Shown here piece after piece: positions 1 through 9,559 of a stretch of DNA of 64,000 nt. Each line of letters begins with the position of its first letter. Positions within the stretch are counted from its first letter, which is position 1. A program made the position numbers and the translations under genes. The notes under the pieces are model-generated. The model had not been told where the DNA came from. It saw only the letters and a list, made by a program, of their open reading frames with translations, and made no database searches. Source of the stretch: Prorocentrum cordatum (lineage: Eukaryota > Sar > Dinophyceae > Prorocentrales > Prorocentraceae); assembly GCA_963575745.1 (NCBI GenBank), contig CAUYUJ010016345.1, positions 10,001 to 74,000 on the forward strand. The letters are read 5' to 3'.

Positions 1-112
1 GTGGCTTCATTTGTCACCAGTTGCACCTGGAGACGGGCATCGCGCGCAATGATGCTGTTCGCGAGAATTCGTTCGCGTTATTCGTTGGAATATGCACTGG
101 AACCGCTATCCA
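1..112 (+). CDS. RNF213-like AAA+ protein, exon A (5' end outside window)
   Basis: Frame 3 (codons from base 3) is open to the window edge and reads GIARNDAVREN followed by a hydrophobic stretch. This is the conserved segment that directly precedes the Walker A loop of the nucleotide-binding AAA unit in RNF213/mysterin proteins. The proposed donor is the GT at 113. The exon then ends on two bases of a codon (CA), and the first base of the next exon (G5771) completes it. The joined peptide runs TAIQ-RTFIVGKPG with no gap in the family pattern. The same frame hits a stop at 144, so the exon cannot extend far past 112. The start is unknown because the window begins inside the exon. Confidence 0.72.
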
Positions 113-237
113 GTTTCGCCGTCGCGCATATCTGCCGCCGCGCTAAGCGGCGCAGCAGCGATGAGTTACAGCACTGCATGCCCGCTGCGTTCCCTATGGG
201 GTATGTACTCAGAGCCTCTCCGGAGACGCCCGGGCAG

Positions 238-1159
238 CCTTAGGTCGGGCCTGTCCCCTTACAGGGGGATTTTGGACGAAAAAATAAAAATGCCCCAAAA
301 ATGCCAAAAAATAATGAAAAATAATCCCCCCCCCAAAGCAAGATGCCCCTGTGGAGGATAAAAGAGTCAACAAATATCCTCAAATAGTCAAAAAATGCCA
401 AAATACCCCAGAATAGTCAGGAAATACCCCACTATTCCCTACCTAGGCTCTGCCTAGAAGGGTTCTTACCCTGTGGGCTTAAAGGGGCGGGCAGTGAGCC
501 CCGCCCCGGGCGGTTCCCCCAGGATCCGCCCCGCGGTTCCCCCAGTCCCCTGTGAGTTTTAGCTTTAGCTTTAGCTTTAGCTTAGCTTTAGCTTAGCTTT
601 TGCTTAGCTTTCGCTTAGCTTTAGCTTAGCTTCAGCTTAGCTTTAGCTTAGCTTCAGCTTAGATTTAGCTTAGCTTTAACTTAGCTTTAGCTTAGCTTCA
701 GCTTAGCTTTAGCTTAACGTTAACTTAGCTTTAGCTTAGCTTTAGCTGAGCTTCAGCTTAGCTTCAGCTTAGCTTCAGCTTAGCTTCAGCTTAGTTTTTG
801 CTTAGCTTTAGCTTAGCGTTAGGTTAGCGTTAGATTTAGCTTAGCTTTAGCTTAGCTTAGCTTTATTTTAGATTTAGCTTTGATGTATCTTAGCTGTAGC
901 TTAGCGTTAGCTTAGCTTCAGCTTAGATTTAGCTTAGCTTTAGCTTAGATTTAGTTCAGAGTTAGCTTAGCTGTAGCTTTAGATTTAGCTTAGCTTCAGC
1001 TTAGCTTTAGCTTAGCTTTAGCTCAGCTTTAGCTTAGCTTTACTGTTACTACTAATGCTGCTTTCCTAGGGGCTCCAACTCCTAGGTAGGGTCGCACTGG
1101 GATAATTGTTTGACTATGTTTGGATATTCCTCCTGTAGAGGGACAGGCCCGACCTAAGG
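238..1159. mobile_element. Inverted-repeat element 1 (non-autonomous, ~0.92 kb)
   Basis: A perfect 20-bp terminal inverted repeat, CCTTAGGTCGGGCCTGTCCC at 238-257, is matched in reverse complement at 1140-1159. Similarity continues imperfectly inward for about 20 bp more. The interior has no coding capacity and is mostly the AGCTTT-type minisatellite. This looks like a non-autonomous DNA transposon or MITE that carries or acquired a satellite. No clear target duplication outside the repeats could be fixed. Confidence 0.6.
549..1040. repeat. AGCTTTAGCTT-type minisatellite
   Basis: Degenerate tandem repeats of about 6 and 11 bp built from AGCTTT and AGCTTAGCTTT, with scattered variants (CAG for TAG, GTTAG, GATTT). 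Every unit contains the palindrome AGCT. It lies inside inverted-repeat element 1. Confidence 0.9.
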
Positions 1160-1269
1160 GCAGCCCCTGGTGTGGCCTCCGTGGGTCCCCTTTTGGGGGG
1201 GCCTTTCCTTGGGGCCCGCTGGGGAATCCCGGGGCCGTCTTGGCGCGAGAACATACAGGGCCGTTGAAA

Positions 1270-3835
1270 TTAAGTCGGGCCTATCGGGCCGGGGGAAAGG
1301 GGGGGATAGCAAAGGGGGGGGCTGAGAATCAGCTCGCGTAGCTGATTTTCCCGGCGCCCCCCGGCGCCGGGAGGCGCCCATGCATCGAGGAATGGGCCCG
1401 GCGGCGGGGCCGAAACCAGTTGCATGTAGCAGATGTCGTAACCCCCCTTTTCCCTATCCCCCTTTCCTGTCACTCTAGAGGAGGAATATTCAAAAGTAGT
1501 CAAACAATAGTCGGGGGACTGCTTTTTCCCAACCCTCTTATGGTTGGGTATTCGTTTTGAATAGAGCAGTGTGGTCGCCCCAGCCTCCTTCTTCTCCTTC
1601 TCCTCCCCCCTCCTCCCCTCCTCCTCTCCTGTCTCCTGTGTTCCCCTCTCCTCTTCTCTCGTGCCGTCGGGCTGCGATCTGCGCAATTGTCGCCACTTTC
1701 GTGGGCTCCTGGGAGGCCCAGCGGAGGTGGGTCCCACGCGGATCACCTCGAGACCTCGCGGTGCCCTGGGGGCTGCGATCTGCGCAATTGTCGCCTTTTT
1801 CGTGGGCTCCTGGGAGGCCCAGCAGAGGTGGGTCCCACGCGGATCACCTCGAGACCTCGCGGCGCCTTGGGGGCTGTGTTCTGCGCAATTGTCGCCACTT
1901 TCGTGGGTTCCTGGGAGGCCCAGCGGAGGTGGGTCCCACGCGGATCACCTCGAGACCTCGCGGTGCCCTTGGGGCTGCGATCCGCGCAACTATCGCCATT
2001 TTCGTGGGTTCCTGGGAGGCCCAGCGGAGGTGGGTCCCACGAGGATCACCTCGAGACCTCGCGGTGCCCTGGGGGGCTGCGATCCGCGCAACAGTCGCCA
2101 CTTTCGTGGGCTCCTGGGAGGCCCAGCGGAGGTGGGTCCCACGCGGATCACCTCAAGACCTCACGGTGCCCTGGGGGCTGCGATCTGCGCAATTGTCGCC
2201 ACTTTTGTGGGCTCTTTGGAGGCCCAGCGGAGGTGGGTCCCACGAGGATCACCTCGAGACCTCGTCGTGCCTTGGGGGCTGCGATCTGCGCAACTGTCGC
2301 CATTTTCGTGGGCTCCTGGGAGGCCCAGCGGAGGTGGATCCCACGCGGATCACCTCGAGACCTCGCGGTGCCTTGGGGGCTTGGATCTGCGCAACTGTCG
2401 CCACTTTCGTGGGCTCTTTGGAGGCCCAGCGGAGGTGGGTCCCACGCGGATCACTTCGGGACCTCGCCGCCCCTTGGGGGGCTGCGATCCGCGCAACTAT
2501 CGCCATTTTCGTGGGTTCCTGGGAGGCCCAGCGGAGGTGGGTCCCACGCGGATCACCTCGAGACCTCGCGGCGCCCTGGGGGGCTGCGATCTGCGCAATT
2601 GTCGCCACTTTCGTGGGCTCCTGGGAGGACCAGCGGAGGTGGGTCCCACGCGGATCACTTCGGGACCTCGCGGCGCCATGGGTGGCTGCGATCTGCGCAA
2701 TTGTCGGTATTTTCGTGGGCTCTTGGGAGGCCCAGCGGAGGTGGGTCCCACGCGGATCCCCTCGAGACCTCGCGGCGCCCTGGGGGGGGTTGCGATCTGT
2801 GCAATTGTCGCCACTTTCGTGGGCTCATGGGAGGCCCAGCGGAGGTGGGTCCCACGCGGATCACCTCGAGACCTCGCGGCGCCCTGGGGGGCTGCGATCT
2901 GCGCAATTGTCGCCTCTTTCGTGGGCTCCTGGGAGGCCCAGCGGAGGTGGGTCCCACGCGGATCACCTCGAGACCTCGCAGTGCCTTGGGTGCTGCGATC
3001 TGCGCAATTGTCGCCGCTTTCGTGGGCTCCTGGGAGGCCCAGCGGAGGTGGGTCCCACGCGGATCACTTCGGGAACTCGCCGCCCCCTGGGGGGCTTGCG
3101 ATCTGCGCAATTGTCGCAACTTTCGTGGGCTCCTGGGAGGCCCAGCGGAGGTGGGTCCCACGCGGATCACCTCGGGACCTCGCGGTGCCTTGGGGGGCTT
3201 GCGATCTGTGCAATTGTTGCCACCGTCGTGGGCTCCTGGGAGCCCAGCGGAGGTGGGTCCCACTAGGATCACCTCGAGACCTCGCGGTGCCCTGGGGGGC
3301 TGCGATCCGCGCAACAGTCGCCACTTTCGTGGGCTCCTGGGAGGCCCAGCGGAGGTGGGTCCCACGCGGATCACTTCGAGACCTCGCGGCGCGTTGGGGG
3401 GCTTGCGATCTGCGCAATTGACGCCATTTTCGTGGGGTCCTGGGAGGCCCAGCGGAAGTGGGTCCCACGCGGATCACCTCGGGACCTCGCCGCCCCTGGG
3501 GGGCTTGCGATTTTCGCAATTGTTGCCGCTTTCGTGGGCTCCTGGAGGCCCAGCGGAGTTGGGTCCCACGCGGATCACCTCGGGACCTCGCCGCCCCCTG
3601 GGGGGCTTGCGATCTGCGCAACTGTCGCCACTTTCGTGGGCTCCTGGGAGGCCCAGCGGAGGTACGTCCCACGTGGATCGCTCGGAGGTACGTCATACGT
3701 GTTCTTTCAACGCACCTGTGTTTCCATTTTGTATAGTTGTCGTTAGTGTTCCTGGGCATGCTTAGTGAATGTCTTTACTAGTTTTCAGTGTTCCTCCAAC
3801 ATCCGCTTGTATTGGGGGGGGCAGGCCCGACTTAA
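1270..3835. mobile_element. Inverted-repeat element 2 with TTAA ends, containing the 101-bp array
   Basis: TTAA at 1270-1273 is followed by GTCGGGCCT. The mirror image AGGCCCGAC is followed by TTAA at 3832-3835. The terminal motif matches that of element 1 (G/A-GTCGGGCCT). A second stretch at 1466-1513 is an inverted copy of 1098-1145, so the left end of this element seems to have taken an insertion of about 185 bp. TTAA flanks resemble the target site of piggyBac-type transposons, but no transposase is present, so class assignment is inference. Confidence 0.5.
1671..3690. repeat. 101-bp tandem array, about 20 copies
   Basis: A GC-rich unit beginning GCTGCGATCTGCGCAA recurs every ~101 bp (for example at 1671 and 1772). 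Units differ by a few substitutions and 1-2 base indels. Because 101 is not a multiple of 3 and the unit lacks stops, the array is open for hundreds of codons in all three plus frames and long stretches of the minus strand. These long frames are a by-product of the repeat and I do not call them genes. Confidence 0.95.
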
Positions 3836-4554
3836 CGTTGAAAGTGTCCTGATTGGGGCGTTTCTCTTGGAAGTTCGAGACCGCCCAGAAAAGTACAGGG
3901 GCCATCTTCGGTTGGTCTTCGGCCGTCCTCGGGGTATCTCGGCGCGGCACTGGGCCGTGGAGGGGTCGTCGTCTTGGGGGCGTCGCCGCCCAAGGAGGCC
4001 CGAAAAACGTTTGGCTGCCTGCTACAGACAGCCCGAGGCCATGCTGAGTAGTCAGAAGATCAAGCAGCTTGTTGGCCCACGTCGGTTTGGCATGCTCGCA
4101 TTGCGCGGCGTGCTTGTTCGAAGGCAACGTGGACATTGAATGCGCGCGAATGCAACAGTAGGGAACATCCAGATATTCATGCAATGATCTGATCTGCCCG
4201 TAGTTCCTCCCTCCTCGCTTCTTTTCTTCTTCGCCCCTCCTTATCTATCTATTCTTCCGTATCGCGTTCCCCCTGGTCATCGTTATTCGTCGCCCGTCCT
4301 CTTCCCTCTCTTCATCATCATTCCTCTTGTGTTTCCTCTCCGCCCTAAAAGTATCATGCGGTGTGCAGCCGATGTTACAGAATTGACGGCCCAAACATGA
4401 AGACTTGGAGCCATATCATTGAAGGATGTCAATCTCGATATTTCGGTTGCGGTCGATTGGGGTGGTTTTCTTTTGTCGAAGTCAAGACATTATCCTGGCG
4501 AAGGACCCTACCATATGCAGTTGTGAGTACCGCAGTTGTGAACATCGTCTCCGG
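3836..4554. other. Intronic sequence without recognised features
   Basis: No gene, RNA or clear repeat was recognised. A pyrimidine-rich stretch lies at about 4200-4350. Open frames of up to 140 codons show no family resemblance. Confidence 0.4.
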
Positions 4555-5550
4555 TGAAGCTCCCTATGGGAAGGCGCGGAAGGTGTGAGAGGTGTGCCAA
4601 CATGGGGGGCGCAACCGCATGCGAACCTTGAATTGTGGGCTTCGGGGAATCTCCATATAGGGCCACGAAACGCGTTAGCGGTGCGCCGAAAGATGGGGTG
4701 GAACCGCATGCGACACTGCTACCGGGGCCTTCGGTGAAGCTCCCAACGGGGGCACGAAGCGTGTGCCAGTTGTGCCGACATGGGGGGAAGGGGCGGGTGG
4801 AACAGCATTCGAACCTCGACTGGGGCCTTCGGCGGAGCTCCCTATGGGGTCACGAAACATGTGCCAGATAAGCCGAAATGTGGGTGTGAGACCACGAAAC
4901 GCGTGAGGGGTGTACCGGAATGGGGGCAGAACCGCATGCGAACCCTGCCATTGTGGCCGTCGGTTGGGCTCCCAATGCGAGCACGGAACGAGTGAGGGGT
5001 GTACCGATTTGTGGGTGGAACCGCATGCGAACCCTACCACTGCGGTCGTCGGTGGAGCTCCCTATTGGGCCACGAAACATATGAGGGTGCGCCGTCATGA
5101 CGATGGAATCGTATTCGAACCCTGCCACTTGGGCCTTCCGCGGAGCTCCCCATGGGCCACGAAGCGTGTGAGGGGTGTGCAGGAATGGGGGCGGACCCGC
5201 ATGCGAATCCTGCCGCCGGGGCCTTCGGTGGAGCTCCCTATGGGGCCACGAAAGAGTGAGAGGTGTACCGAAAGGAAGGTGGGACCGCATGCGAACCCTG
5301 CCACTGTGGCCTTCCGTGGAGTGGAGCTCACAGTGGGGGCACTAAACGTGTGCCCGTTGTGCCGACATGGGGGGGCGGGTTGGAAGCGCATGCGAACCCT
5401 GCCATTGGAGCCTTCGGCGTACCTCCCTATGGGGCCACGAAGCGTGTGAGGGGTGCGCCGAAATGACGATGGAACCGCATGCGAACCCTGCCACTTGAGC
5501 CTTCGGTGGAGCTCCCTATGGGGCCCCGAAGCGTGTGAGGGGTGTGCCCA
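4555..5550. repeat. ~95-bp tandem array, about 10 degenerate copies
   Basis: Units share a core GGAGCTCCCTATGGGGCCAC, then a GTGTGAGGGGTGTGCCG block, then AACCGCATGCGAACCCTGCC. Copies are about 88-105 bp long and clearly more diverged from each other than in the 101-bp array. The frames across it are repeat by-products. Confidence 0.88.
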
Positions 5551-5573
5551 CTGGACATGCGGAGGGCAGAGGC

Positions 5574-5662
5574 AAGGATGGGAGGAGAGAGGAGGAGGAG
5601 GAGGAGGAGGAGGAGGAGGAGGAGGAGGAGGAGGAGTAAGAGGAGGGGGAGGGGGAGGTGTC
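5574..5662. repeat. (GGA)n purine microsatellite
   Basis: An almost pure run of GGA/GAG triplets ending in AGGGGG. It lies about 110 bp upstream of the exon at 5771. All-purine strands of this kind can form triplex DNA; nothing in the sequence shows that this one does. Confidence 0.95.
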
Positions 5663-5770
5663 AGGAGGAACGCGGGGCGCTGTCTCGTCAAAACGCGGAC
5701 CCAACACCACAGGATGGTTGGGAAAAACAGCAAGCCTACCAACGTGCGTCGGTCACGGCATAGCGCGCAG

Positions 5771-6376
5771 GCGGACCTTCATTGTCGGCAAACCTGGAAC
5801 GTCAAAGTCGTTGTCGTTGGACCTCCTCACAGGGATGATGCTGAATCGGGAGCACCCATTCTGGGGGCAATTCCCAGTCATCCACAAGAAGGTCTTTCAG
5901 TGCGACCCTTTGGTTACTCCCGAGAGTATCATTCTTGGGGCCGAGCAGGTCGGCCGCGTCGTACAAAAACAGATGCGGACAAGCGACGAGGAGCAGGTGG
6001 GCGTTTACGTGCTAGAAGAGATGGGAGTCCTAGCGCTCTCGCAGCACAATCCACTGATGTCGCTGCACGCTCTGGTGGATCGTGGCATTGACGTGGACGG
6101 ACAATTTGTCAAGCCGTGCATCATTGGTATCTCGAATTGGCGCGTTGACCCTGCCAAGATGAACCGTGGGATCTTCATTTTCCGTGGTGATCCGACTCCA
6201 GAGGATCTGCAGCTAACAGGGAAGCAGATTGTGTTTGGTGCCGCAAGGGCTGGAGATGAAGAAGCAGCCGTAGGTGCTGGCACTGTGGAGCAATTGAACG
6301 AAGCATTGGCATCTTTAGCCACCATAGTTTCTCAGACCATCATCAAAGATCCAAGGTACAATTATTATTACGGACT
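5771..6376 (+). CDS. RNF213-like AAA+ protein, exon B (Walker A/B module)
   Basis: This exon carries the ATPase core of one AAA unit, probably the one equivalent to AAA4 of animal RNF213. Walker A is GKPGTSKS at 5787-5810. Next come the family motifs FQCDPLVTPE, the Walker B strand VYVLEE at about 6003-6020, MSLHALVDRG, and GISNWRVDPAKMNRGI. In animal relatives I know the Walker B usually ends D-E; here it is E-E. The exon starts after GCGCAG at 5770 and ends at a GC donor at 6377, so the last codon (CT) is completed by G7532. RNF213 is a large cytosolic AAA+ ubiquitin ligase linked to lipid droplets and pathogen coating; the role in this organism is unknown. Confidence 0.9.
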
Positions 6377-7531
6377 GCGCGACTATCCTTCTGCCTGCGG
6401 CGAACCCCGCCATTGTCCGAGCACAGCATCATGAACCCGGCGCGACCCCAATTAGAGGTGCATCTTCCGAAAGAATTCAAAGCAGTTCATTGCAATGAAA
6501 AGCAGCGCAATGCAAAACATTGTTTGGTATTAGTTTGCGTTATTTGGCATTGTTTGGCGTTGCTTAGCATTGCTTGGAATCTTTGGTTGGCATCGGTTGG
6601 CATTGCGCAGACAGGAAACGCGAGAAATCGGGCAACCCCAGGCAGTCCCGAGAATCGTTGGGCAACCGGGCAACGGGACGACACGAGAAACCCTGGGGAC
6701 CACCTCTGAGCCGCCGCACCCACCAGTTCCTTCCACAAACAAGAAGCAACCCGTTCTGGGTAAACCCTATTTGAAACAAATCCGTGCAGGATGATTCAAT
6801 TGAGGTCTCCCAAACAATATCAGCAGACCCGTCTTGGGGCAGTCAGGGAGGCAGAGCTGCGATGCTACAGCGCGTCGCGAATACAACGTTGCATGGTTGT
6901 TGCGCTGCAAAGGGCTTCTTAAATGCGTATTGGGGTTGTGTTTGGGGGTTCTTGGCGATCGTTGGGGCCCTCTCGGGGGCCCTCGAGGCTTCTGGAGGGC
7001 CGGGCCTCTTCGGGCCTCGTGTGGGTTTCTGGCCGCATTGGACGCGATTGTTTTATCGAGCGGCTCCAAAGAGGCTGGATTGAATTATGTTGGGGTCGAC
7101 AAGGCGGATTTTGGGACGTCTTTGGGGGAGTCTTGGGCCGTCCAGAGTTCGCCCTCTGGGATGTGGGGCTGTCTTGAGGGCAACTTGCAGCTCTCTCCTG
7201 TCCGAGTCCATGTTCAGCCAAAAAGCCCCGCAAACCAGAAACACTGCCTCACAGAATCGTGCTTCAAAGCTTCTTGGGCGACTCTTGGGTACAGCTTGGG
7301 ACTCCCAGGAGGTCGCTGAGCTTTCAAGGGCTGGTCTTGTGGCATATTTCTGCCGCCTTAGGGCGGTCTTGGACAATACTGGCTGTCTTCAGGCAGAGAA
7401 CTGGGGAAGAACAACAAGAGTCGGCTGTCTGGGTAATTACCCGAATGGGGAGGGGGCGCTCCTTGAAAAGTACAGTAGCCGTACCATGCATCCAACAGGC
7501 ACCCTGACACACCACAACGTGCCGAGGGCAG
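6377..7531 (+). other. Intron 2, GC-AG type
   Basis: The donor is GC at 6377 and the acceptor is GGGCAG ending at 7531, followed by G. With this cut the protein reads GLVADYGLIKFI, the same length as the family segment around GLRDYYSLIK. The intron contains GCATTG-like short repeats (6480-6610) and some GGGGCC-type repeat matter near 6950. GC donors are common in dinoflagellates. A canonical GT donor in the right phase was not found near this point. Confidence 0.72.
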
Positions 7532-8773
7532 GGTGGCGGACTATGGCTTGATCAAGTTCATACAAGCTGAACTCGCTTACCCTCTATCCACTGAAGTTGG
7601 GACCGCTGGAACTCTGGGGGGAGCAACCACCATCACGCTACACACAGTTCGTTGGGCGTTAGCTCGGAATCTGTCGACATTGCCCCACACCAGGGACCAG
7701 AAGGACCCAGGCAGGTGCCAGACGCATCTAGAAGAGGCGATCGAGAGGGCATTGGTGGATGCTGACAGGCACCGTGAGCAGCCAGCGGAGTGGGAGTTCG
7801 ACGGGAGCAAGCAGACCTATTGTTCCACCTGCGCTCGTGCTGCGCGGCGCCTCGCTCAGCGCACTTGGCGTGGTCGCGAGGGTTTCTCTTGCCATCTCCT
7901 GGACCGCCGGGCGCGACAGCCATGCCAGTGTCCGCACACTCTGCCAGTCCTGCAACAGATTGCGTGGAACTTGGAAGACAGCAGGGCCCGGTATCTGCTC
8001 CTGATCACAGAGGACTCGCAGGCGTTGCCACTCCTTTTCTCCACGGGACTCGCGCAGTACGAATCCAGCACTGTCATTTGCGGTTCAGAGTTCCGTGAAG
8101 ATACCGACGATGCGACAACATTGAGGCAGTTGCAGCGGGTGCAAACAGCCATGCGTCTCGGTCAACTCCTTGTGCTGGTTCAGTGCCGACGCATCTACGA
8201 GAACCTCCTCGACATGACGAATCAGCACCACCTGGAGGAGCACGGGCGCCGCTATACACGCTTGAGCATGCAGGCGCACTCGCGTTATTTTCCGGTACAT
8301 GACCGTTTCCGTTGCGTCATCATTGTGGAGCAGGCAGATGTGCGATCACTTCCTCCACCATTCTTGAACAGGTTTGAAAAGGCTGTCTTGACCTACGCCA
8401 CGATACTGGATCCCAACCACCAAGCGATTCTCGGCAGTTTGTGTGATTACTTCTGCGGGGCAGGAGGTATTGACTTGTGGGCACGGGTGCTACCTGGTCT
8501 GAGCCCAGATACATTGCCATCATTGGCCTTCACAGTGACGAACAATACCGATACCACGAATGACGTGGTGGAGCGCGCGGTGTATCGTGTTGCTTTCGCT
8601 GCGCAGTATCGCGAGATGTTACGTTTCTGGTGTGGTGAATTGGAAGAGATAGCAGAGGCCCGTCATGATGTAAAGTTCGGCAGCCGGTTGGATGACATGT
8701 TGTACCATCTACAGGGTTTCGACCTTTGTCGCCGCCCCCCTTTTGATAGATCTGCAGCTTTGTTAGCAGTCAG
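7532..8773 (+). CDS. RNF213-like AAA+ protein, exon C (downstream AAA unit)
   Basis: The exon opens with DYGLIKFIQAEL, the direct continuation of exon B. It contains the RNF213 family pattern of the next AAA unit: RYLLLITED, a V-I-C-G-S-E-F stretch, GQLLVLVQCRRIYENLLD, FRCVIIVEQADV, and PPPFLNRFEK at about 8350-8380, the arginine-bearing segment typical of this unit. No Walker A is visible in this unit. The frame stays open to 8850, so the 3' end is uncertain. I favour the donor CAG|GTTGGA at 8774 because its phase fits exon D. Confidence 0.87.
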
Positions 8774-8859
8774 GTTGGAACCGTTCATGGGCTTTCTTGG
8801 AGCCAACTTGGTCATTGATTTTGCAATAGTGGGAAATCTCGACACGTCCTAGCGCAATT

Positions 8860-9480
8860 CTAGAGCTGCATTGGCGCAATGTTGGGGTCGTCTTGTGGCC
8901 TTGTCGTGCTTGTGGCCTCTTGGGCACATCTCGGAAGTCCTGCAAGGCTTTGGGAGGCTCCGGGAGGCCACAGCGGCGCGGGGAACTACTCCAGTAGCAC
9001 CAGTCAGTTGCAGCTTGCTGCGCCCTGGCATCCCGAAACCAACATCCTTCCCAAGCCGTCATGTTTCGAGGCAGGGCTAGTCTACTCAGTAACTCAATAC
9101 ATGTACAAGTGAGGCGCTAAGTTGCGGCTGATAAACATGTCTGGCTAGCTGATTTGCTCAGAAATTTGTTGCGCCTCCTAATTACAGTAGCATCTAAACA
9201 TCGAAGACGCCTACGGCGAATCACCGCCGCCCCGTGCCCTTGTGGAAGCGCCTATGTGGCTGACAGCTGGGCTAGAGCCTGGCCAAGCTAGCCGGCCAGT
9301 TGTTCCCCGAGTCGGTTTGGAGAGCCTTCGGGGCACGCGTGGGGGAGCAAGAGGTTTGAAAGCGCTTGTGTGTCCGAGGGTTGTGGCAAGAGCTCTGCCA
9401 AGCTGTCGGACCATGTGTTCCCCCAACCGTTGTGGAAACCCTTCGGGGAACACTTCTGGGAAGATGGCGGGGAAGATCAG
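8860..9480. other. Intron 3, proximal stretch
   Basis: Mostly unrecognised sequence. From about 9195 to 9460 it matches 10880-11020: both share ACGGCGAATCACCGCCGCCCC and a GGAAGCGCCTATGTG block, so they are copies of one dispersed repeat. A GGA/GAG microsatellite follows at 9478-9562. Confidence 0.6.
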
Positions 9481-9559
9481 GAGGAGGCGGAGGAGGAGGA
9501 GAAGGAAGAAAGAGGAGGAGAAGCAGGAGGAACATAAGGAGGAGATGAGGAGGAGGAGT

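Larger units (their letters stand above)
113..5770 (+). other. Intron 1 of the RNF213-like gene
   Basis: The intron is bounded by GT at 113 and by GCGCAG ending at 5770, with G as the first exon base, the AG|G context common in dinoflagellates. It carries two inverted-repeat elements, an 11-bp minisatellite, a 101-bp tandem array, a ~95-bp tandem array and a GGA run. The extent is inferred from protein continuity and phase, not from transcript data. Confidence 0.65.

Noticed and set aside
549-1040. Possible telomere-like repeat
   Set aside because: The units are AGCTTT/AGCTTAGCTTT, not TTTAGGG; an interstitial telomere is not supported.
1557-3765. Long plus-strand frames of 569, 616 and 692 codons and minus frames up to 239
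   Set aside because: They are the same 101-bp repeat read in rotating frames; no domain, no start context, and all frames are open together.
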